Shown here: piece by piece, positions 1 through 4,892 of the stretch
Layout of the letters: each line of letters begins with the position of its first letter
Numbering within the stretch: the first letter of the stretch is position 1
NCBI GenBank assembly: GCA_043721775.1
Contig: JAYSQA010000307.1
Span: 1 to 6,032, forward strand
Direction of reading: 5' to 3'
From: Stagnihabitans sp043721775
GTDB lineage: Bacteria; Pseudomonadota; Alphaproteobacteria; Rhodobacterales; Rhodobacteraceae
Length of the DNA stretch: 6,032 bases
Program-made: the position numbers and the translations under genes
The notes under the pieces: model-generated
The model's database searches: none
Told to the model about the DNA's origin: nothing
The model's input: the letters and a program-made list of their open reading frames with translations, nothing else

Positions 1-1692
1 CTTCAACGCGCTGATGCTGGAAGCGGCAGCGGCATAAACAAGGCGGATATCCACTTGGAAAACGCCCAAAACCTGTTCAAACAAACCGAACCACCTCAAA
101 CCAGCGTCCCGCCAGCCTGGTGCTGCATCAGTCGCTGGCCCGCCGGCCATCAGATCTTCGATCTGTAACCAGTGGTCCGCAACCCATTGGCGAACCTTCT
201 CCAAATGCATACCAGCCGCAGCGTCTGCGCCATCGTCACGGCGATCAAGCCACTCGCCGAACGCCATTCCCAAAGCTTCGAAAGCCGCGCCCTGCGGCCA
301 GCCCGTAATACCGAATTGGGTAGCCAGTTCACCAGCTGCCGCGATATGCGCGAAGCGCTTGAGCACCCTGAGCACCTGGCCGTCCGGCTCACCGCTAAAA
401 TTTGGGCGCCACTGTGCCGCAAAGTTCGTCGCAAGTTCATGAGTTCGCTCCATTCCTGCCTCGACATCCTCGAACAGCTTTTGGACAAAGGCATCCCCAG
501 CGCTCCCATAGATCTGCGAAGAGCGTGCCTTCAAACGATCCGCGAAAGCCGCCCCACTTGCCGAGCCATGCAAGCAATCAAAAGCGCCATGTGTCCGTCC
601 CTCTGCCGTGACCTCAATCAAGCGCACCGATTGCCCCGCCATAACTTCGATACCAGCCTCCGCAAGTTTGTGTGCCACGTTGAGTTCGCCCGTCGAAAGG
701 AAGGGCAGTGACCAGGTCTCACTGGCGCGCAGAGTTGCGTCTGACGCCATTCGGCCCCGGCCCGTTCCATTGGCCAGGATGTAGATTGCAGCGCCGACGA
801 CCTTCGCCGTTGCCTCACCCATCTCGTCAAGCACCAGCATCGTTCCGCTGAGGCTGCCCGCAACAGCTTCAAGCCCATTGGCAGTTGAGTTCCAGCTTCG
901 CTTGAGTTTGGGGGTGCCCCAGACCGAGACCAGCACCTCAGCGATCGAAGTCTTCCCGGACGAACTTTGCCCCCCAAGGTGGAATCCGCCCGCCATGTCG
1001 GTATCAATCAATCCCAAAACAGTTCCAAAGAAGCCCAGTGAGACGGCGAGGATTAGCAGGGGATTGCCGCTGCAGATACGTTCGATCCCTTCCCGCCATT
1101 CCTCAAGCGTGCCACGTGCGTGCAACTCGGTCGCAAGTGACGATACGGCATGGCCGCCGGCAACGACATCCTTGGAGCCGACCACCCGCCCGTTGCCAAG
1201 CACGAAGACCGGCCGCTGCAAATGGTGCACGCCAATCCGATTTACCCGCGTGTTTCTCATCCGTGGACGCCAAGACGCCAGCAGCGCCTTTAGGTGCGCC
1301 TCGTTTCCCCGTGTGACTTCGGGACGGAAGCCAAGGCCCGCCAATTTCGCATAGACCATGGACCATTTGCCGATTATCTCGCTGTCCAGCACGGTCAGAA
1401 CCTGCATTTCGGCGTCCGGATCGCGCAATTCAATTACCTTACCCCAGTTCCAGTCGCTCGCGTCCTTGAAGATCGCTTTAACTCGCAGCCAGCTTCCAAG
1501 CAGAACCTGCTGTCCCGCCTTGTCGAGAAGGAAGATTCCCTCCGGATAAAGCACGAAGCCCTGCGGCAAACCCCCAAGTCCGTCGCAACCATCCGCAGTG
1601 AAAGACGCTGAGTTGCCCGCCCACTCTTGCTGCGTATCCTCAGCACCCACCTCATGATAGGCACCCTTTCCGAGTGTGATTTTTTCCATCAT
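1..1692 (-). CDS. DUF927 domain P-loop protein, mobile-element replication type (C-terminus outside window)
   Basis: The frame is open without a stop from the start codon to the window edge, giving 564 residues with the C-terminus missing. I recognise it as a DUF927 protein, a family of P-loop ATPase/helicase-like proteins common in phage-derived elements and genomic islands, where a replication role is presumed. Visible motifs are a Walker A segment GGQSSSGKT at residues 240-248 (Lys247, Thr248) and a Walker B segment MLVLDEMG at 285-292 (Asp289, Glu290). Just before Walker A, at about 212-230, is a hydrophobic stretch ending in VLGLID, as is usual in this family. Two adjacent ATGs compete for the start. 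GAGGGGG at 1698-1704 lies 5 nt before the first, so 1692 is chosen; 1689 is possible. It follows the alpA remnant by 19 nt in the same direction, as in an operon, and has its own ribosome site. The family call is firm; the biochemical role is inferred. Confidence 0.85.
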   Translation of the reverse strand, partial: MMEKITLGKGAYHEVGAEDTQQEWAGNSASFTADGCDGLGGLPQGFVLYPEGIFLLDKAGQQVLLGSWLRVKAIFKDASDWNWGKVIELRDPDAEMQVLTVLDSEIIGKWSMVYAKLAGLGFRPEVTRGNEAHLKALLASWRPRMRNTRVNRIGVHHLQRPVFVLGNGRVVGSKDVVAGGHAVSSLATELHARGTLEEWREGIERICSGNPLLILAVSLGFFGTVLGLIDTDMAGGFHLGGQSSSGKTSIAEVLVSVWGTPKLKRSWNSTANGLEAVAGSLSGTMLVLDEMGEATAKVVGAAIYILANGTGRGRMASDATLRASETWSLPFLSTGELNVAHKLAEAGIEVMAGQSVRLIEVTAEGRTHGAFDCLHGSASGAAFADRLKARSSQIYGSAGDAFVQKLFEDVEAGMERTHELATNFAAQWRPNFSGEPDGQVLRVLKRFAHIAAAGELATQFGITGWPQGAAFEALGMAFGEWLDRRDDGADAAAGMHLEKVRQWVADHWLQIEDLMAGGPATDAAPGWRDAGLRWFGLFEQVLGVFQVDIRLVYAAAASSISALK

Positions 1693-1711
1693 TTGAACCC
1701 CCTCACGGCGC

Positions 1712-1951
1712 TCAGCTGAAGAAAGTCGGCACGATCTCAAGATGAGTCGCGAAGTAGGCAGGCTGCAAAGACTTTTCATAAGCCTCGATTGCAGTGCGCA
1801 GCCACCGCGAGGTGCCAGTGCCGATCCGCATTGGATTGGGGAATCAGCCCTCGCGGATCCAACGCCGGATCGAGTCGGTCGACACGTTGAAATATGCCGC
1901 AACATCCTTGTCGGTAAGGTAGGTCTTTTCGGGTGAACTTCTGGTGGTCAG
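1712..1951 (-). pseudogene. AlpA-family excisionase/regulator interrupted by an in-frame TGA
   Basis: Upstream of the stop the frame reads YLTDKDVAAYFNVSTDSIRR followed by WIREG, a MerR-like winged-helix DNA-binding segment typical of AlpA/excisionase proteins. A TGA at 1846-1844 interrupts it. The same frame then continues FPNPMRIGTGTSRWLRTAIE and runs to a normal stop at 1714-1712. In AlpA proteins the motif is usually REGRFP, so the TGA sits where an arginine is expected; CGA to TGA is a single transition. Without the stop the protein would be about 79 residues, normal for the family. The start is uncertain. A CTG at 1951-1949 has AGG seven nt upstream and gives the usual length. The only in-frame ATG, at 2146, would add 65 residues without recognisable similarity. 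AlpA proteins act as DNA-binding excision and transcription regulators of integrated elements. Truncation would leave the recognition-helix region but remove the wing. Confidence 0.75.
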
Positions 1952-2181
1952 CGCTGTGCCTCGTTTTGAGCTTCCCCGTTCAGCTGGGGCACGGTGCCTT
2001 ATAGCAAGTCGCCACTCCGATTTACTCTGGACGGCGAAGAATCTTTCCTGGTCTGTGCTGACACGTTCCAGTTGCCCGTGGGCGTGTTCACGCAAGCAGA
2101 TAACTGTGCACCAAGCTCTGGGAGGCTCCAGACACTGAGTTACCAAACGCGCAATGTTGCTCAGGTGTTGCCCCGCGATGA

Positions 2182-2212
2182 CCTATAGGTAGAGCGCCAA
2201 CTGTGAGTTCAA
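2182..2212 (-). promoter_or_regulatory. Weak possible sigma-70 promoter toward alpA
   Basis: On the minus strand, TTGAAC (2212-2207) is followed after 19 nt by TATAGG (2187-2182). The -10-like element is inside the perfect 10-bp palindrome ACCTATAGGT (2181-2190). The spacer is longer than the usual 17 nt, so support is weak. It is listed because it is the only candidate between the tRNA fragment and alpA. I see no convincing gene in 1952-2241; the reading frame there is merely open. Confidence 0.2.
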
Positions 2213-2241
2213 AAAATCTAACGCGATTTCAGGAAGTTAAG

Positions 2242-2290
2242 TGGTGCCCAGAGCCGAAATCGAACCAGCGACACGCGGATTTTCAATCCG
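2242..2290 (-). other. tRNA-Phe(GAA) 3' fragment, probable integration (att) site
   Basis: Read on the minus strand, this matches the 3' part of bacterial tRNA-Phe. It has an anticodon arm with loop TTGAAAA (anticodon GAA), the variable region GTGTC, a T arm with loop TTCGATT, the 3' acceptor strand TCTGGGC, and ACCA at the end (2245-2242). The D arm and the 5' acceptor strand are absent: upstream the sequence reads GGAATTCCGC, not tRNA. The first anticodon-stem pair is lost (C opposite C), and one T-stem position is T where C is usual, giving a G-U pair. It therefore cannot be a working tRNA. A 3' tRNA fragment with CCA is the classic product of tyrosine-recombinase integration into a tRNA gene. 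It directly borders the alpA/DUF927 module, which fits an element boundary. Confidence 0.8.
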
Positions 2291-2304
2291 GCGGAATTCC
2301 CTTT

Positions 2305-2329
2305 ATTTTCAATCACTCCGGGTGAAAAT
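2305..2329. repeat. Inverted repeat ATTTTCA-N11-TGAAAAT beside the att fragment
   Basis: Perfect 7-bp arms at 2305-2311 and 2323-2329 flank an 11-nt loop. The left arm is part of ATTTTCAATC (2305-2314), which repeats exactly the 10 bp ATTTTCAATC in the tRNA fragment (2279-2288), 26 bp away. No T-run follows, so it is not a standard terminator. It could be a recombinase or excisionase arm site, or chance. Confidence 0.4.
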
Positions 2330-2377
2330 CGTGGCGGGACTTATGGGGAACAATGAGCGAAAGTAGAAAAACGGAAA

Positions 2378-2502
2378 ATGGCCGAACGACTCGATCCTGA
2401 AGCCCGATCTGGCAACATGGCGAAGATCGAGGGGGCTGACACCGGCCCCGAACTGGCGGTGCGCAAGGCGCTGGTGGCTATCGCTATTTGCTCACGGCGC
2501 GT
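2378..2502 (+). pseudogene. vsr: 5' remnant of a Vsr (very-short-patch repair) endonuclease gene
   Basis: From ATG 2378 the frame gives LDPEARSGNMAKIEGADTGP and then ELAVRKAL. This is the conserved N-terminal segment of Vsr proteins (pattern RSxNM-x-I-x-x-x-DT-x-PE-x-x-VR-x-x-L), which nick T:G mismatches at methylated cytosine sites. After VRKAL the match moves to another frame, where GYRYLLTAR (about 2476-2502) corresponds to the family GYRYRLHAR segment; a stop follows. A short deletion with frameshift has therefore occurred. The rest of the enzyme, about 100 residues including the PD and FxHGCFWH catalytic motifs, is absent. The same frame stays open to 2713, but beyond about 2502 it only reads through the regulator's promoter and gene, so that part is not treated as coding. 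No methyltransferase partner is visible. Identification rests on motif memory, not a search. Confidence 0.6.
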
Positions 2503-2505
2503 AGA

Positions 2506-2547
2506 AGATGACGAACTGGTCATCTCCAGGACCGGGTTTCGTTATAT
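2506..2547 (+). promoter_or_regulatory. CusR/CopR-like operator and -10 box upstream of the response regulator
   Basis: AGATGAC-GAACTG-GTCATCT (2506-2525) is a perfect inverted repeat with 7-bp arms and a 6-bp spacer. Its core ATGAC-N6-GTCAT has the arm-spacer geometry of the CusR/CopR boxes (ATGAC-AANNTT-GTCAT). TTATAT at 2542-2547 is a good -10. The -35 position 17 bp upstream (2519-2524, GTCATC) lies within the palindrome and is unlike TTGACA, as expected for an activator-dependent promoter. The same core recurs upstream of the oxidoreductase gene, at 4794-4809. Autoregulation by the adjacent regulator is inferred. Confidence 0.6.
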
Positions 2548-2627
2548 GCTGCGTGTAAGAGCTGCGAACGGCGCTGCGCCGAAAATCATATGTCGCCGTG
2601 CATGGCGGCCGACTGGACCGGACGTCG

Positions 2628-3305
2628 ATGAAAATACTTGTGATCGAGGACGAGCCGAAGACCGCTGCCTACCTCGCAAAGGGGCTGCGCGAGAACGGCT
2701 ATGTCGTCGATAATGCGGGCGATGGCGGGATGGGCGCGCATATGGCGGTGCTCACGCGCTATGATCTGGTCATTCTGGATGTGATGCTGCCGGAACTTGA
2801 TGGCTGGGGTGTACTGAAAGAGTTGAAGGAGCGCGGCGTCAGCACCCCGATCTTGTATCTGTCGGCACGTGACGATGTGCAGGACCGGGTGCGGGGTATC
2901 GAGCTTGGGGCTGAGGACTATCTGGTCAAGCCCTTTGCGTTCAGTGAGCTGTTAGCGCGGGCGCGGGCAATCCTGCGTCGGGGGCGAACGGCCCGGAAAG
3001 CAACGGTATTTCAGGTGGCTGATCTGGAGCTGGATCTGGAACGGCACCGGGTGGTACGGGCGGGCAAGGCGCTTGATCTGACGCAGAAGGAGTTTCTGCT
3101 GTTGGCGCTGTTGATGCGGCGGGCGGGCGATGCCCTGTCGCGCACGATCATCGCGGAGCAGGTTTGGGACATCAATTTTGAAAGCGATTCCAACATTGTA
3201 GATGTGCACATGCGTCGGCTGCGGCTGAAGGTTGATGATCCGTTTGAGGCCAAGCTGATCCACACGGTGCGCGGGATTGGGTATACGCTTGAACATCGCG
3301 GCTAG
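2628..3305 (+). CDS. OmpR/CusR-type two-component response regulator
   Basis: A 225-residue protein, the normal length for the CusR/CopR/IrlR heavy-metal-type branch of OmpR regulators. The receiver domain (about 1-115) has the acidic pair Asp8/Glu9 in VIEDEP, phospho-acceptor Asp51 in LVILDVMLP, Ser79 in YLSARD and Lys101 in LVKPF. The C-terminal winged helix (about 130-223) includes DLTQKEFLLLALL and the recognition region SNIVDVHMRRLRLKVDDP, followed by LIHTVRGIGYTLE, characteristic of this branch. ATG 2628 is chosen because MKILVIEDEP is the canonical N-terminus. An in-frame GTG at 2598 would add ten unrelated residues. The ribosome site is weak. It overlaps the kinase gene downstream, so the two are probably translationally coupled. 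Its likely targets are the two ATGAC-N6-GTCAT palindromes in this window. The signal cannot be told from the regulator; metal, redox or oxidant stress are all known for relatives. Confidence 0.93.
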   Translation: MKILVIEDEPKTAAYLAKGLRENGYVVDNAGDGGMGAHMAVLTRYDLVILDVMLPELDGWGVLKELKERGVSTPILYLSARDDVQDRVRGIELGAEDYLVKPFAFSELLARARAILRRGRTARKATVFQVADLELDLERHRVVRAGKALDLTQKEFLLLALLMRRAGDALSRTIIAEQVWDINFESDSNIVDVHMRRLRLKVDDPFEAKLIHTVRGIGYTLEHRG

Positions 3306-4761
3306 GTTCAGGCGCGGCTTAGCGGTCGTTCAGCGCAGGCTTAATTCCATCGCTGTGCGGTTGGCGCTTTGGTATGGGCTGTCGGCTTTTGCGCTGGTGT
3401 TGGTGACCACAGGTTCGCTTTACTGGGCGCTGACGGTCAATCTGGACCGCGAAGACGCCTTGACGCTGGAAAACCACATTCAGGACTTGCGGTTGCTTTT
3501 GGTCGCGTCAACGCCTGACATGCCGATGGCTGCACCCCCCGTCAACGGGCTTAGCCTGCAGACCAACCAGCAGATCTTTGTACGCCTGGTCGATGGGTCC
3601 GGTGCAACACTGTTTGAGACGCCGGGAATGGCGGAAATGGCACCACCTGCGCTGTTTCCGGTGCTGCGGGCTGCCGATGCGCGGCCTTCGCTGCACCGCG
3701 AAATGGAGACAAAAGCGGGCCGCCAGTTGCGCATGGTGACGGCCCGGGCGACGTTGGACCCCGTGGCACACGACCTGCGGCAATTCCAACTGGCCGTCGA
3801 CCGCGCCGATGAAGAACGGTTCTTGCGGGAGTATCGCGACCTGATGGTGCTGATTCTGGTCCTGTCGGTGGTGGCTTGTGCGCTTGGTGGCATGGTGATC
3901 GCGCGCCGGGGGATGCGGCCTATTGAGAGGATCACCCGCGCCGCGCGCGACACCCGATCAGGCACGCTGAACCAGCGCCTTTTGCTGACCGGCCTGCCCA
4001 GCGAGTTGGCGCAACTTGGCACCACGTTCAACGACATGCTGGACCGATTGGAAGACACCTTTGGGCGGATGTCGCAGTTTTCGGCTGACGTCGCGCATGA
4101 ATTGCGCACCCCGATCGCGAATATGCGGGGTGAGGTGGAAGTGGCCCTTGGCAAGACGCGCACAGCCGCAGACTATCAGGATGTTCTGGGGTCGTGCCTG
4201 GAGGAATTCGAGCGCCTGACCCGGATCATCCAAAGCTTGCTGTTTCTTGCCAAAGCCGAAACTGCGACCCAGCTAGACCACCGCGACCGGGTCGATCTGC
4301 GCCAGACGATTGCGGCGGTGATTGATTTTTACGAGACGGCGGGGGCCGAAGCATCTGTAGCGTTGCAGTTCGTCCCCGGACCGATGCTTTGGGCGGGCGT
4401 CGACCGCACGCTGGTGCAGCAGGCTGTTGGCAATCTGATCAGCAACGCCATCGCGCATACACCGCCGGGCGGCACCGTGACAGTGGCCCTGACCAACGCC
4501 GCGGATACTGTGCAGATCACGGTCAGCGACACCGGATCCGGCATTGCGCCCCAGCATCTGCCGCATGTGTTCGACCGGTTTTACCGTGCCGACCGCGCCC
4601 GGACCGGATCGACCCATCATGTTGGCCTTGGGCTGACGCTGGTGCAAAGCATTGCCGGTCTGCACAACGGGTCCGTCTGGATCGAAAGCCTGCCGGGACA
4701 AGGCACCTGCGTGACTTTGCGCTTTCCGCTGGTGAGCGCCGATCCGCCGAAAACTGCCTAA
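3289..4761 (+). CDS. Membrane sensor histidine kinase, CusS/heavy-metal-sensor type
   Basis: Numbered from TTG 3289, the protein has 490 residues. The order is TM1 (about 23-50), a periplasmic sensor (about 51-183), TM2 (about 185-205), HAMP (about 206-260), a HisKA domain with His270 in SADVAHELRTPI, and an HATPase domain. The HATPase shows the N box NLISNAIAH (Asn386), the G1 box DTGSG (414-418), the F box FDRFYR (428-433) and the G2 box GLGL (446-449), so all catalytic motifs are intact. No ATG is available near the N-terminus. TTG 3289 overlaps the regulator by 17 nt; TTG 3277 (494 residues) and GTG 3355 are alternatives, the last starting right at TM1. The sensor domain has no cysteine and is not histidine-rich, but contains a Met-Pro-Met at 78-80. 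It should phosphorylate the adjacent regulator. The stimulus is unknown: copper/silver, or an oxidant as in HprS, would fit the family. Confidence 0.92.
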   Translation: MNIAARFRRGLAVVQRRLNSIAVRLALWYGLSAFALVLVTTGSLYWALTVNLDREDALTLENHIQDLRLLLVASTPDMPMAAPPVNGLSLQTNQQIFVRLVDGSGATLFETPGMAEMAPPALFPVLRAADARPSLHREMETKAGRQLRMVTARATLDPVAHDLRQFQLAVDRADEERFLREYRDLMVLILVLSVVACALGGMVIARRGMRPIERITRAARDTRSGTLNQRLLLTGLPSELAQLGTTFNDMLDRLEDTFGRMSQFSADVAHELRTPIANMRGEVEVALGKTRTAADYQDVLGSCLEEFERLTRIIQSLLFLAKAETATQLDHRDRVDLRQTIAAVIDFYETAGAEASVALQFVPGPMLWAGVDRTLVQQAVGNLISNAIAHTPPGGTVTVALTNAADTVQITVSDTGSGIAPQHLPHVFDRFYRADRARTGSTHHVGLGLTLVQSIAGLHNGSVWIESLPGQGTCVTLRFPLVSADPPKTA

Positions 4762-4774
4762 ACTTTTATGCACC

Positions 4775-4798
4775 TGCAGCAAAGTCATGCTGCATGAC
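4775..4798. repeat. Overlapping palindromes just after the kinase gene
   Basis: TGCAGCA-N6-TGCTGCA (4775-4781 and 4788-4794) is a perfect 7-bp inverted repeat beginning 13 nt after the kinase stop. It could form a small hairpin, but no T-run follows, so a standard terminator is not supported. It overlaps a second perfect palindrome, GTCATG-CTG-CATGAC (4784-4798). The right arm of that palindrome is also the left arm of the operator at 4793-4810. Confidence 0.5.
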
Positions 4799-4847
4799 AG
4801 AACCGTCATGTGCGAGTCAGGTTTCCGTCAGTCCGCGCAGCTATGCA
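4793..4847 (+). promoter_or_regulatory. CusR/CopR-like operator and control region of the oxidoreductase gene
   Basis: CATGAC-AGAACC-GTCATG (4793-4810) is a perfect inverted repeat whose core ATGAC-N6-GTCAT has the same arms and spacing as the site upstream of the regulator gene. GTCA then recurs in direct orientation at 4805, 4816 and 4827, exactly 11 bp apart. That is the spacing at which OmpR/PhoB-type dimers read direct repeats. TATGCA (4842-4847) is a possible -10 without a recognisable -35. Activation by the neighbouring regulator is inferred; the -10 is the weakest part. Confidence 0.6.
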
Positions 4848-4892
4848 AGCGCCATGGAATGCGCCGAACGCGCCCACAGGAAAGACACCCGC

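Noticed and set aside
172..711. 179-residue plus-strand ORF
   Set aside because: It is antisense to the DUF927 gene, whose minus frame is open over the whole region and carries Walker A and B motifs; this ORF shows no recognisable domain.
1844..1846. TGA as a selenocysteine or programmed readthrough codon
   Set aside because: The family has arginine here, the protein is a DNA-binding domain with no redox role, and no SECIS-like hairpin was evident; a point mutation is simpler.
1952..2146. N-terminal extension of the AlpA frame to ATG 2146
   Set aside because: It would add 65 residues with no family similarity, whereas AlpA proteins are about 70-80 residues and the CTG at 1951 gives that length. 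The extension remains possible as a nominal start only.
2503..2713. Continuation of the vsr frame into the regulator gene
   Set aside because: Beyond 2502 it reads the operator, the -10 region and the start of the regulator in another frame, and has no Vsr catalytic motifs.
3480..4163. 227-residue minus-strand ORF
   Set aside because: It lies opposite the kinase gene, is Ser/Arg-rich without motifs, and is explained by GC-rich antisense openness.
4775..4794. Rho-independent terminator after the kinase gene
   Set aside because: The 7-bp hairpin is followed by TGACAGAACC, not a T-run, and it overlaps the operator palindromes.
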